Positions 6,914-15,243 of a DNA stretch of 26,029 bases are shown one piece after another. The notes under the pieces are model-generated. The model made no database searches. It saw only the letters and a list, made by a program, of their open reading frames with translations, and was not told the DNA's origin. Every line of letters starts with the position of its first letter. Position 1 is the first letter of the stretch. Origin of the DNA: CAMAUF01 sp046152925 (GTDB lineage Bacteria; Chloroflexota; Dehalococcoidia; Tepidiformales; Tepidiformaceae); assembly GCA_046152925.1 (NCBI GenBank), contig JBJXFX010000061.1, positions 1 to 26,029 on the forward strand. The letters are read 5' to 3'. Both the position numbers and the translations under genes were made by a program.

Positions 6914-8785
6914 GTGGCCTCCTCCACCATCTCCGAGAAGATCCGCTCCCAGCTCGCGGCCCTCCCGGCCAAGCCCGGCGTCTACATCATGCGCAACGCC
7001 GAAGGCCAGGTGATTTATGTCGGGAAGGCGGCGAAGCTGAAGGACCGCGTCCGCTCCTACTTCGGCTCGCCGATGGGCATGGAGCCGAAAACCTTCGCCC
7101 TCCGCCAGCACATCGAGGACTTCGAGTACATCGTCGTCAACAACGTTGGCGAGGCGCTGCTCCTCGAAGCCACGCTGATCAAACGCCACCAGCCGTTCTT
7201 CAACATCCGCCTGAAGGACGACAAGCGCTACCCATACCTCAAAATCGACGTCCAGAACGCGTGGCCCCGCGTCTACATTACGCGCCGGATCGAGAAGGAT
7301 GGCGCGCGCTACTTCGGGCCCTATGCGAGCGCCTACTCTGTCCGTGACACGCTGGACCTCGTGAAAAAGCTCTTCCCCTGGCGCTCCTGCACCAAGGAAA
7401 TCACCGGCAAAGACGCGCGTCCCTGCCTCGACTACTACATCAAGCGCTGCATCGCGCCGTGTACCGCATTCTGCACGCCCGAGGAGTACGCCGAGGTCAT
7501 CGAGCAGGTCATCCTCTTCCTCGAAGGCAAGTCCGACGACGTCGTCAAGCGCCTCGCGGGCCAAATGGAAGCCGCTGCCGAAAACCTTGAGTTCGAACGC
7601 GCCGCCATGGTCCGCGACCAGATCCGCTCCCTCGAACGCACCATCGAAAAGCAGATGGTCGCCACGATCAAGAAAGAGGACCTCGACATCTACGGTGTCT
7701 TCCGGAACGGCGACCAGGCCTGCGTCCAGGTCTTCTTCGTCCGCGGGACGCACATGATCGGGCGCGACAATTTCATCGTCGAAGGCGTTGACGGCGAGAC
7801 TGACGCGGCCGTCCTCTGCAACTTCCTCCTGCAGTTCTACGAGAGCGCGCAGTACGTCCCGAAGCTCGTCATCGTCCCCGTTGAGCCCGACGAACGCGGC
7901 ACGATGGAAGAACTGCTCTCCGAGAAGCGCGGTTCGAAGGTCGAGGTGCGGGTCCCGGAGCGCGGGGAGAAACGCCGCCTCGTGGACCTCGCGAACACGA
8001 ACGCCCAGGAACACCTCTCGATGATGAAGGTGAAATGGCTCGCCGACCGTTCGAAAACCGAGCAGGCCGTGGAGCAGCTTCGCGAAGAGCTCTCCTTGCC
8101 CGCGATCCCACGGCGCATCGAGTGCTACGACAACTCGAACATCCAGGGGTCGAGCCCGGTCTCGAGCATGGTGGTCTTCGTTGATGGCAAGCCGGCGAAC
8201 AACCAGTACCGCCGCTTTCGCGTGAAAACCGTGATGGGCGCCGACGACTTCGCGACCATGGCCGAGATCATGCGGCGGCGGTTCAAGCACGCGGCCGTCG
8301 CCATCGACGGCGCCGAAGCCGCGTCCGAGGACGACACGAAAGCCGCCGCCGACCGCTGGGACCTGCCCGACCTCGTGATCATCGACGGCGGCAAGGGGCA
8401 GCTCGCGGCAGCCGTCCAGGCGATGCGCGAGATGGGCGTCCACCAGATCCCAACGGTCGGCCTCGCCAAGCGGTTCGAAGAGATCTTCGTCCCCGACGAG
8501 GAGGAGCCGATCGTGCTCCCCCGCGGTTCGGAAGCGCTCTACCTCGTCCAGCGCCTCCGCGACGAAGCCCACCGCTTCGCGATCACCTTCCACCGGCAGG
8601 TCCGCGCCAAAGCTGCGACGCAGAGCGCGCTCGACACGATTCCCGGGATCGGGCCGAAGCGAAAGAAGGCGCTGCTCAAGAAGTTCGGGAGCGTAAAGGC
8701 GATCCGCGAGGCCGAAGTGGAAGAAATCGCCTCCACCGTGGGCTTCACGCGCGCACTTGCCGAAAAGGTGAAGGAAGGGGTCTGA
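6914..8785 (+). CDS. uvrC: excinuclease ABC subunit C (UvrC)
   Basis: The 623-aa nuclease of nucleotide excision repair makes both incisions around a UvrB-marked lesion. Domains run in the family order: the GIY-YIG nuclease (GVY 22-24, YVG 35-37), then a four-cysteine segment (SCTK, RPCLDYYI, RCIAPCTAF) matching the family's Fe-S ligand region. These are followed by a UVR domain for UvrB contact (ENLEFERAAMVRDQIRSL), the RNase H-like 5' nuclease (IECYDNSNIQG; DLVIIDGGKGQL) and a C-terminal double helix-hairpin-helix (IPGIGPKRKKALLKKFGS). Length is normal. GTG 6914 is chosen because conserved sequence begins just after it and a TACACT box is 6 nt upstream. Upstream in-frame codons overlap the HEPN gene and look non-coding. 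Confidence 0.97.
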   Translation: MASSTISEKIRSQLAALPAKPGVYIMRNAEGQVIYVGKAAKLKDRVRSYFGSPMGMEPKTFALRQHIEDFEYIVVNNVGEALLLEATLIKRHQPFFNIRLKDDKRYPYLKIDVQNAWPRVYITRRIEKDGARYFGPYASAYSVRDTLDLVKKLFPWRSCTKEITGKDARPCLDYYIKRCIAPCTAFCTPEEYAEVIEQVILFLEGKSDDVVKRLAGQMEAAAENLEFERAAMVRDQIRSLERTIEKQMVATIKKEDLDIYGVFRNGDQACVQVFFVRGTHMIGRDNFIVEGVDGETDAAVLCNFLLQFYESAQYVPKLVIVPVEPDERGTMEELLSEKRGSKVEVRVPERGEKRRLVDLANTNAQEHLSMMKVKWLADRSKTEQAVEQLREELSLPAIPRRIECYDNSNIQGSSPVSSMVVFVDGKPANNQYRRFRVKTVMGADDFATMAEIMRRRFKHAAVAIDGAEAASEDDTKAAADRWDLPDLVIIDGGKGQLAAAVQAMREMGVHQIPTVGLAKRFEEIFVPDEEEPIVLPRGSEALYLVQRLRDEAHRFAITFHRQVRAKAATQSALDTIPGIGPKRKKALLKKFGSVKAIREAEVEEIASTVGFTRALAEKVKEGV

Positions 8786-8840
8786 GGCCACGGTCGACGA
8801 CCTTCCCCAGATCGCCTACTGTTGACCGAGAGGGTGGAGG

Positions 8841-9260
8841 ATGGCCGACCGAGTTGAGCGTGAAATCGAGGAAATCCTGGCCCGGCTCGAAGACGAGCCG
8901 GAAAAGACGCCGATTTCCATTGCGGATCGGCGCGAGCAGCGGAAGAAGGCGCCCAAGCCGGCCCGCAGCCGGCCCACCTTGCCCCTTGGTGACGTCAACC
9001 CGTCGCTCTTCCTGCTCGCCGGCGCTGCCGCCGTGATCGCCGGGCTTGTGTTTTCATCCTTCGCCAGCGGCCTTATTTGGATCGCGTTCGCGGGCGTCGT
9101 CGTCTTCCTTGGGGCGTTCGTCGCATCGTTCTTGCGGAGCGGCCGTCCGGCGAAGCCGTCACAGCCCGCGGGGCACTTCTGGCGCGACCGGTATATCGAC
9201 TACGAGCCATCCGCACCGAGCCCCTGGGCGCGGGTCAAGCGCCGTTTCCGCGGCCGCTGA
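8841..9260 (+). CDS. small membrane protein of unknown function
   Basis: A 139-aa protein. Residues 1-50 are highly charged, with an amphipathic helix VEREIEEILARLEDEP and a Lys/Arg-rich stretch that should stay in the cytoplasm. Two close hydrophobic segments follow at about 55-72 and 75-95, forming a membrane hairpin, then a basic tail ending RRFRGR. No family was recognised. ATG 8841 follows a GAGGGTGGAGG purine tract. It starts 55 bp after uvrC and may share its transcript, but a link to DNA repair is not implied by the sequence. Confidence 0.75.
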   Translation: MADRVEREIEEILARLEDEPEKTPISIADRREQRKKAPKPARSRPTLPLGDVNPSLFLLAGAAAVIAGLVFSSFASGLIWIAFAGVVVFLGAFVASFLRSGRPAKPSQPAGHFWRDRYIDYEPSAPSPWARVKRRFRGR

Positions 9261-9292
9261 TCGGCTTTCCCCGCGATTACGGCCAGGCCGAG

Positions 9293-9298
9293 TAGGCT
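9293..9298 (+). promoter_or_regulatory. -10 element (TAGGCT) of a leaderless promoter for the M28 peptidase
   Basis: TAGGCT ends 8 nt before ATG 9307, with no ribosome site. The spacing favours ATG 9307 over ATG 9301 as the start. Confidence 0.4.
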
Positions 9299-9306
9299 GA
9301 ATGCCA

Positions 9307-10647
9307 ATGCGCGCCCCCCTTCTCGCCGTTACCCTCCTTGCCGCCCTCCCATTCGCGTTCGCTTGCTCCGGGCGGGACGACGCGTCCGAGCCCGCGGTCC
9401 CGGGCAGCAGCACGGCGGCGGCGAGCGCCGCACAGACGGCAGCCTCGACGGCTACGGTGGCGAAGCCCGCTACCGCCTCCGCGACCGCGGACACGTCCAC
9501 GACCTTCAACGCGGCCAATGCGCTCACGCACATCAACCACCTCGCCGAGACCATCGGCGTCCGCGTGTCGGGGACGGACGCGGAGAACCGGACGGTCGAG
9601 TACCTGGCCGGCCGCTTCCGCGAGCTCGGCTTCGACGTGACGACGCCGTCGTTCGAATACGAAGAGAGCGCCTTCCGCACCGCCGAGGTCGCGATCGGAG
9701 GGACAAAGCTCCCGGCCCTGACGATGGTTGGCAGCCGAAGCGGCACGGTGAAGGGAGCGGCCGTCGCCGTTGGGCTGGCCGACACAGCGGGAATCGCCGG
9801 GAAAGACCTCACGGGGAAGGTCGCTATCGCAGACCGCGGGACGCTCACCTTCGCCCAAAAGGTCGACGCAGTGCGCCAGGCCGGGGCGATCGCCCTGATC
9901 GTCGTGAACAACGAGCCTGGCGACCTCAGCGGGCAACTTGCCGGCGAGACCGACCTCGCCGTGGCGGGCATCGCCCGCGAATCGGGCGATGCACTCCGCG
10001 CCGCCGCGGCATCGGGCGCCGTCGTCAGCGTGACGACCACGGGCCGCGAGACGAAGACCGGGATGAACGTCGTCGCGAAGCCAAAAGGCAGCGGCGCCTG
10101 CGCGATCGTCGTTGGTGGGCACCACGACACCGTCCCCGGCGCACCGGGCGCGCACGACAACGCATCGGGCACCGCGACGGTCGTCGAGTTGGCGCGCGCG
10201 ATGGCCGCCGACGGCTTCGACGCTGGCATCTGCTTCGTCACCTTTGGCGCGGAGGAATCAGGGCTGTTCGGTTCGAAGGACTTCGTCGCGGACCTCGAAG
10301 CGGCGGGCGCCCCGATGCCCAAGTTCATGATCAACCTCGACCAAATGGGCGAGGGTTCGCGCGTGGACCTCATCGGGACGGTCTCGCTCGTGCGTCAGGC
10401 GGCGGCGATCGCCGAACGGCTCGGCATCCCTGCCCAGGCGACGACGCTCGGGACACAGTACGGAAGCGACCATCAGTCGTTCCAGAACAAGGGCGTGCCC
10501 GTCCTGTTCTTCACGTCGAACGAGTTCGGGAAGTTCCACACGCCGGGCGACACGGCCGACCGGATCCAGCAAGACGAAGTGCAGCGCGTCGGCGATGTCG
10601 CCCTCGAGGTGCTCAAGGAACTCGCGCGCCAGGTTGGCGCGGGATAG
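9307..10647 (+). CDS. M28-family zinc aminopeptidase, lipoprotein
   Basis: A 446-aa secreted metallopeptidase anchored by lipid. The signal peptide ends in AFAC (Cys20) and is followed by a Ser/Ala/Thr-rich linker to about residue 60. A PA-type insert carries GKVAIADRGTLTFAQKV. The M28 catalytic part shows the zinc-site motifs in order: GGHHDTVPG, AHDNASG, the catalytic glutamate pair in GAEESGLFGS, MINLDQMG, and the last ligand in FHTPGDT. It would trim N-terminal residues from peptides outside the cytoplasm, supplying amino acids. The next gene is a LysM lipoprotein with its own apparent -10, so both may be envelope proteins with separate promoters. All metal ligands appear intact. Confidence 0.92.
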   Translation: MRAPLLAVTLLAALPFAFACSGRDDASEPAVPGSSTAAASAAQTAASTATVAKPATASATADTSTTFNAANALTHINHLAETIGVRVSGTDAENRTVEYLAGRFRELGFDVTTPSFEYEESAFRTAEVAIGGTKLPALTMVGSRSGTVKGAAVAVGLADTAGIAGKDLTGKVAIADRGTLTFAQKVDAVRQAGAIALIVVNNEPGDLSGQLAGETDLAVAGIARESGDALRAAAASGAVVSVTTTGRETKTGMNVVAKPKGSGACAIVVGGHHDTVPGAPGAHDNASGTATVVELARAMAADGFDAGICFVTFGAEESGLFGSKDFVADLEAAGAPMPKFMINLDQMGEGSRVDLIGTVSLVRQAAAIAERLGIPAQATTLGTQYGSDHQSFQNKGVPVLFFTSNEFGKFHTPGDTADRIQQDEVQRVGDVALEVLKELARQVGAG

Positions 10648-10657
10648 GCGGGACACC

Positions 10658-10663
10658 TAGCAT
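10658..10663 (+). promoter_or_regulatory. -10 element (TAGCAT) of a leaderless promoter for the LysM lipoprotein
   Basis: TAGCAT ends 7 nt before ATG 10671. The upstream in-frame ATG 10662 lies inside the box itself, so ATG 10671 is preferred. Confidence 0.4.
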
Positions 10664-10670
10664 GGCCCTC

Positions 10671-11300
10671 ATGCTTCGACACATCCTTCCCCCGGCAGTA
10701 CTCGCGATTGCCGGCGTCGCCCTTGTTGGTGCAGCGGCCTGCGGCGGGAACGGCGATGGCGGCACGCAAACGAACAGCCTCACCGACCCGGCCAAAGCCG
10801 TCACCGCGACGCCGGTCACCGGCACGCCCTCAGCGGTTTACCAGATCAACAGCGACCGGGTTGTCGTCATCACTGGGCCGACGACGCCGGCCGCGGGCAC
10901 AGGGGGCAGCGGGGGCGGCCGTACGCATACCGTCGCCGCGGGCGAAACCTGCTCCGAGATTGCCGGCAGCCTTGGCATCACCGTCGAGGTCTTGATCAAG
11001 ACGAACCGCGGGATCAACGCCGAGTGCTCCAACCTCCGGATCGGCGAGACCCTTCGCGCGCCCTCGACCACGCCGACGCCGGGAAGCAACGCCACTCCCG
11101 GGGCGACGAACGGCGCCGGCGGGCGCGCGACGGCCACGCCAAAGACCAGCGATGGAAAGGTCTATGTCGTCCGTGATGGCGACATCTGCGACGACATCGC
11201 GCTGAACCACGGTGTCGAAGTCGACGTACTCATCCAGATCAACGGGCTCGACTCCGAATGCAGGGACCTCAAAATCGGGCAGGAACTCAAGATCCCCTAA
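10671..11300 (+). CDS. double-LysM lipoprotein with paired cysteines
   Basis: A 209-aa envelope protein. Signal peptide and lipobox end in GAAAC (Cys24). A Thr/Pro/Gly-rich linker leads to LysM 1 at about 85-131, a second linker, then LysM 2 at about 164-209, which closes the protein. Each LysM has the usual D/E-x-C..IA start, an N in the middle and an L.IGQ/E.L.iP end, and should bind the glycan backbone of peptidoglycan or another amino-sugar polymer. Each repeat carries two cysteines at equivalent places (94/119 and 173/197), an arrangement better known from fungal LysM modules and suited to disulfides outside the cell. The TAA overlaps the stop of the convergent gene by 3 nt. Confidence 0.88.
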   Translation: MLRHILPPAVLAIAGVALVGAAACGGNGDGGTQTNSLTDPAKAVTATPVTGTPSAVYQINSDRVVVITGPTTPAAGTGGSGGGRTHTVAAGETCSEIAGSLGITVEVLIKTNRGINAECSNLRIGETLRAPSTTPTPGSNATPGATNGAGGRATATPKTSDGKVYVVRDGDICDDIALNHGVEVDVLIQINGLDSECRDLKIGQELKIP

Positions 11301-11488
11301 GCCGGTGAACCCGCGACCGACCGGAGCCGCGCCGCGACGCGGTCGGGATTGAGGCGCAGGTCGGCGACGGCGGCCCGCACGGTCCAGTGCGCGTACCGCG
11401 GCGTGATCCCCAAGTCCGCCAGCGCCACGAGCGCGCGGGGAAACCGGCGGACCAAGTCGCGGATTGACACGTCGAAGAGTTCGTCCAC
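11297..11488 (-). CDS. DUF1858-like small helical protein lacking cysteines
   Basis: A 63-aa protein starting at GTG 11488-11486, with AGGAGG 6 nt upstream, an excellent ribosome site. The sequence VSIRDLVRRFPRALVAL, then LADLGITP and a late helix NPDRVAARL, follows the DUF1858/ScdA-N layout (Ig.ll...P....ll...G...). The usual CxxC that binds metal or iron-sulfur in that family is absent. The role is unknown; the family is often tied to redox or iron-sulfur biology, but without cysteines only the helical fold can be claimed. It lies 101 bp downstream of the CoA-transferase pair on the same strand and may belong to that operon. Confidence 0.65.
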   Translation of the reverse strand: MDELFDVSIRDLVRRFPRALVALADLGITPRYAHWTVRAAVADLRLNPDRVAARLRSVAGSPA

Positions 11489-11589
11489 GGGCGGCCTCCT
11501 GCACGGGCTGCACCTCAGCCTCCGCTTCAGCCTGCCCCGCGGACGTTGCGAGAGCGTTGCGAAACGGTGAACGGACGGCGAAATCTGGT

Positions 11590-12804
11590 TCAGGCGAGGC
11601 GGATTTCGGCGAGCACCTCGGCAGTGTGCTCGCCGAGCTTTGGGGCCGGCCGGCGCAACTCCCACGGCGTCGCGCTCAGCACGTAGGGCGCGCCGGGCAT
11701 CGCCGCCGGGCCGGCGTGGCCCTCGCCCGTCGTCTCTACGAAGAAGCCGCGGTCCCAGAAGTGCTGGTCGGTGAGCGTCTCGTCGGGGCTGCGGACGAGG
11801 CCCCACGCCTGGTCGCGAAGCTGCCCTTCGCGATAGATGTACTCCGCATCGTGGGCGGCAATGAAGCGAGCCGTCTCAGCATTGATCTCGGATGAGATCG
11901 CCGACCCGCGGCCAGGCTGCCGCGCGACCGGGTCGTCGTAGGCCGGGTCGTCGAACTGGAGCCCGAAGCCGCGCGACTGATACCACTCACGGAGCTTGCG
12001 CCAGCTCGCATTGTCCCGGCCGATGCCGAAGAGGATCAGGTCGCGGCCGTCGCCCGCCGTCATGCGCCAGGGGTCGGTACGGATGGCGGCCGCGTGGCGC
12101 GCCGTCTGGCGGACGACGTCTTGGCGCATGTAGAGGTAGTAGGGCATACCGACTTCGACCGTGCAGGAGAGCGCCTCATGCATCGAGGCGTCGATCAGCT
12201 GGCCTTGGCCCGTCTGGTCACGGTACAAGAGGGCGGCGAGGACGCCGTGGACCGCCTGGTGGCAGGCCGTCGCATAGCCCTGGTCGCCATGGCCGCGGAT
12301 CGGCGGAGCGCCCGGCAGGTCGTCCGCGCTATACCCATTCATCGCCATTGGCCCGCCCAGCGCCAGGCCGATGAAGTCCGACGATCCGAACTGCGCCCAC
12401 GGGCCATCCTGGCCGAAGGGCGTGATTGAGCAGATGATCAGGCTCGCATTCCGTGCTGCGAGCGCCGTCGGACCGACCCCGAGCGCGTCGAGGGCGCCCG
12501 GCGCACGGTCCTCAATGACGACCGTCGCGGTCTCCGCGAGCCGCAGGAACGCCTCGCGGTCCGCCGCGCTACCTTCGATGTCGAGGACGACCGAGCGCTT
12601 GTTGGTGTTGTGGTACCAGAAGTTCAGCGAGCGGTTCGTGCCAGGGATATCCCCCACGAACGGGCCGACCTTCCGGGCGGTCGACCCTCCGGGAGGCTCG
12701 ACCTTGATCACGTCGGCGCCGAGGTCGGCGAGCAGCTTGCCCGCATACTGGCCCAGCTCGTCGCACACCTCGATGACCCGGACATCCGCGAGCGGGCCGC
12801 TCAC
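11590..12804 (-). CDS. class III (CaiB/BaiF) CoA-transferase, second gene of a pair
   Basis: A 404-aa soluble enzyme that moves CoA between carboxylic acids through an aspartyl-CoA intermediate. The N-terminus has VRVIEVCDELGQYAGKLLADLGADVIKVEP, the family's entry motif. The candidate catalytic Asp is at 174 (HGDQGYATA). GTG 12804 overlaps the TGA of the upstream CoA-transferase (GTGA), so the two are translationally coupled. The longer in-frame extension to 12996 lies inside the partner gene and looks non-coding. A coupled pair suggests a heteromeric enzyme like SmtA/SmtB or BbsE/BbsF. Substrates cannot be inferred here. Confidence 0.88.
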   Translation of the reverse strand: MSGPLADVRVIEVCDELGQYAGKLLADLGADVIKVEPPGGSTARKVGPFVGDIPGTNRSLNFWYHNTNKRSVVLDIEGSAADREAFLRLAETATVVIEDRAPGALDALGVGPTALAARNASLIICSITPFGQDGPWAQFGSSDFIGLALGGPMAMNGYSADDLPGAPPIRGHGDQGYATACHQAVHGVLAALLYRDQTGQGQLIDASMHEALSCTVEVGMPYYLYMRQDVVRQTARHAAAIRTDPWRMTAGDGRDLILFGIGRDNASWRKLREWYQSRGFGLQFDDPAYDDPVARQPGRGSAISSEINAETARFIAAHDAEYIYREGQLRDQAWGLVRSPDETLTDQHFWDRGFFVETTGEGHAGPAAMPGAPYVLSATPWELRRPAPKLGEHTAEVLAEIRLA

Positions 12805-14033
12805 ATGAACACCCCCATCGATTCGTGCTCGGCATACTCCTCCTCGCTCAGCCCGATCACCTCGCAGGCGACCTCGAAGGTGTGCTCGCCAAGCAAGGGC
12901 GATGGCGCCTGCAACTCCCCGGGCGTCCGCGAGAGCCTCGGGACGACGCCATCGAAGTCGCTCTGGCCGAGCTCGGCGTGCGGCAACTTGTGCCACCAGT
13001 CGCGCGCCCGCAGCTGCGGGTCGTGTTCGAACCGGTCACTCGCCTTCTGGACGACGCCAGCGCGCACGCCAGCCGCCTGGAGGAGCATCATCACCTCGTA
13101 GCGGTCGCGCGGCCGGGTCCATTCGGAGATGTGCGCGTCGAGATCACCCTGCGCGGCGAGCCGCGCCTCGTTGCTGCGAAACTCCACATCGAAGGTCCAG
13201 CGCGGCTCGTCCATGGCCCGGACCAGGGCTTGCCACTCAGCGTCGTTATGACACGCGATCGCGACCCAGTTGTCGTCGCCCGCGCAGGGGTACGTGTTGT
13301 GCGGGGCCACAGCTGGCTCCCAGGCGCGGTTGCCCGGCGGAAAGCCGTCCCGGCGCCAACTGCGGCCGTTCACGCTGTAGTCGAGCACCGCCGGGCCGTT
13401 GAGCACGATGCCCGCCTCCACCTGCGAGATGTCGATGTGCTGGCCCTCGCCCGTGAGGTTCCGGTGATGAAGCGCAGCCATTATGGCGATCGCGGCCGAA
13501 TAGCCAGCCGTGTGGTCCATATAGCTGAAGCCCCAGCCGGCCGGTGGCTGTCCCGGCAGGCCGGATGTGAGCGTCAGCCCGCTGAGCGCCTGCGCTGTGG
13601 GGCCCCAGGTGGTAAAGGCTTTATCGCGGCCCGAGTGCCCAAAGCCAGAGATGCTGCAATAGATGACCGCGGGGTTGATCGCCCTGAGCTGCGGGTAGTC
13701 CAGCTCCCACGAGGCGAGCGTGCCACTCGAGAAGTTTTCGACGACGACATCGGACACCGCGACGAGTCGCTTGAGGACGTCCATGCCCATCGGATGGCGG
13801 ACGTTCAGCAGCATCGACTTCTTGTTGCGGTTGATGTAGTTGAAGAAACCCGAGTTGTTGAGCGTTGGAGGCCCGCCAACCACCGGCCGGCCCAGCCGGA
13901 TGGCGTCGACAGACTGGCCATGTTCGACACGGATGACTTCGGCGCCGAAATCGGCGAGGACGCGGGTACAGCTCGGCCCGGCGATGATCCAGGTGAGGTC
14001 GCAGACGCGGATACCTTCGAGCGGGAGCGGCAT
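12801..14033 (-). CDS. class III (CaiB/BaiF) CoA-transferase, first gene of a pair
   Basis: A 410-aa enzyme with LEGIRVCDLTWIIAGPSCTR at the N-terminus, ADFGAEVIRVEH, NRNKKSMLLNVRHP and VVVENFSSG, all family landmarks. The candidate catalytic Asp is at 173 (YMDHTAGYSA), so both members of the pair keep it. The start is ATG 14033, with TAGAAT 9 nt upstream and no ribosome site, suggesting a leaderless or near-leaderless transcript. It overlaps the next gene by four bases. The two proteins are only distantly alike, which fits two different subunits rather than a recent duplication. Confidence 0.9.
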   Translation of the reverse strand: MPLPLEGIRVCDLTWIIAGPSCTRVLADFGAEVIRVEHGQSVDAIRLGRPVVGGPPTLNNSGFFNYINRNKKSMLLNVRHPMGMDVLKRLVAVSDVVVENFSSGTLASWELDYPQLRAINPAVIYCSISGFGHSGRDKAFTTWGPTAQALSGLTLTSGLPGQPPAGWGFSYMDHTAGYSAAIAIMAALHHRNLTGEGQHIDISQVEAGIVLNGPAVLDYSVNGRSWRRDGFPPGNRAWEPAVAPHNTYPCAGDDNWVAIACHNDAEWQALVRAMDEPRWTFDVEFRSNEARLAAQGDLDAHISEWTRPRDRYEVMMLLQAAGVRAGVVQKASDRFEHDPQLRARDWWHKLPHAELGQSDFDGVVPRLSRTPGELQAPSPLLGEHTFEVACEVIGLSEEEYAEHESMGVFM

Positions 14034-14042
14034 TGAGGCGGG

Positions 14043-14048
14043 ATTCTA
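14043..14048 (-). promoter_or_regulatory. -10 element (TAGAAT) for the CoA-transferase operon
   Basis: On the minus strand TAGAAT ends 9 nt before ATG 14033. It shares the 111-bp intergenic space with the divergent lipoprotein promoter at 14133. Confidence 0.45.
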
Positions 14049-14132
14049 CGCGGGGAGCGGCGCTGAGCCAGCGCGGGTGAGCCGCCGGTTAAGCCTGAAT
14101 GAATCGAGGGCACGCATGACCTTCCGCGCGTT

Positions 14133-14138
14133 TATACT
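14133..14138 (+). promoter_or_regulatory. -10 element (TATACT) of a leaderless promoter for the 14145 lipoprotein
   Basis: TATACT ends 6 nt before GTG 14145, the same spacing as at uvrC, with no room for a Shine-Dalgarno. Confidence 0.5.
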
Positions 14139-14144
14139 CGCGCC

Positions 14145-15221
14145 GTGGCGAGATTCACCTGGGTCACTCGCATGGCGATGCCCGCGATCGCGGCACTCGG
14201 CCTGATCGCGGCCGCGGCGTGCGGCGGATCGAGCCCGAAACCCGCCCGCACGTCCGAAGCGACGATGACACCCGGTCCAGATGCAACATCCAGCCCCACA
14301 TCCGCAGCATCCAACGCCACTGAGAGTCCGCCGGCCGTAACGGCCACCGCCTCCGCCACGCGTGAGCCGATCCCCGACCAGAAGGAGTGGAACCGAGAGA
14401 TTGTCGTCGTCGTTGTTTCGAGGCTCGAAGCCAACGGGGCGCCCATCCATGAAACGCGCAGCACGCTGACGCTGACTTCGGCGATCCGGTGGCGCAGCCT
14501 GCCGTCTGGCGGGGCGGCCATTGACGTTGACATTACCCGGGTGCGATCGCAATTGGTCGAACGCCAAGGTAGCGGTCAGCCTCGCGAAGGGGCATATGAC
14601 TCCGACCTCGACAAGGGCAAGCCGGGGCTCCAGGTCTTGGACATACTACTGGAACTCGATTACTCGTTCGAGACAAACGCTTTGGGCCAGGTGATGTCCG
14701 TGACCGGTCCGGCGGTCGACCCAGATGTCCGGCGACGCCAATTCAAGTTCGCCAACCCAGCCGCTGAGCCATCCCCGCAGCTCCTGACTCGCGCAGTCGA
14801 TGAGGCAAAGAGTGAGATCGGGATGCTCCAGCAGCTCATCGTGTCGCTAATCCCGCCCTCCGGCGCCGCGCCTTTCGGGCCGAAGTGGACGGTGAGCGGG
14901 GGGATTGATGTTGAAGATCAGGACAACATGACGCTGCAAGCCACATACCAGGGCGACGTGCGCGGGTCCGCGAACGTGGTCGGAAACGGCACCGTCGAGC
15001 GCCTGATCGGGGGTAGGGACATCGGAGGCATCCCCATCCCCCGCGTCCTCGGTCGGGGCGAATCAGCTATCGTGCTGATGATTCGGCCGGATACCTTCTG
15101 GGTACAGCAGTTCGGCCTGCTTCAGCGGCTCAGGGCGAACGCCACCGTCGACATCAACAACGTGCCGACGGATGTCCAGATAACCGTGGAGTTCAACTAC
15201 TCGGAGCTCGGACTCTTCTAA
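14145..15221 (+). CDS. lipoprotein of unknown function
   Basis: A 358-aa protein with signal peptide and lipobox ending AAAAC (Cys26), then a Ser/Thr/Pro/Ala linker to about residue 75, as in the other lipoproteins here. The mature part is beta-rich and alternates hydrophobic and polar residues. It includes REIVVVVVSRLEANG, WRSLPSGGAAIDVDITRV, WTVSGGIDVEDQDNMTLQATYQG and a C-terminal VQITVEFNYSELGLF. Such proteins often form a two-lobed beta fold on the cell surface, but no family was recognised. GTG 14145 is supported by the adjacent TATACT. It ends tail-to-tail 22 bp from the next minus-strand gene; no clear terminator hairpin was seen there. Confidence 0.78.
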   Translation: MARFTWVTRMAMPAIAALGLIAAAACGGSSPKPARTSEATMTPGPDATSSPTSAASNATESPPAVTATASATREPIPDQKEWNREIVVVVVSRLEANGAPIHETRSTLTLTSAIRWRSLPSGGAAIDVDITRVRSQLVERQGSGQPREGAYDSDLDKGKPGLQVLDILLELDYSFETNALGQVMSVTGPAVDPDVRRRQFKFANPAAEPSPQLLTRAVDEAKSEIGMLQQLIVSLIPPSGAAPFGPKWTVSGGIDVEDQDNMTLQATYQGDVRGSANVVGNGTVERLIGGRDIGGIPIPRVLGRGESAIVLMIRPDTFWVQQFGLLQRLRANATVDINNVPTDVQITVEFNYSELGLF

Positions 15222-15243
15222 CCCGCCCGGTTCGGCCAGCGCC

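Noticed and set aside
6641..8791. 716-codon open frame on the minus strand opposite uvrC
   Set aside because: uvrC on the plus strand has a full set of conserved motifs. The opposite frame is a GC-rich shadow with no recognisable domain.
11489..11589. Possible terminator or regulatory RNA between the CoA-transferase pair and the DUF1858-like gene
   Set aside because: A repeated GCGAGAGCGTTGCG-like stretch is present, but no stable stem followed by a T-run was found.
12825..14036. 403-codon plus-strand frame opposite the CoA-transferase
   Set aside because: The minus-strand CaiB-type protein has clear family motifs; this frame has none.
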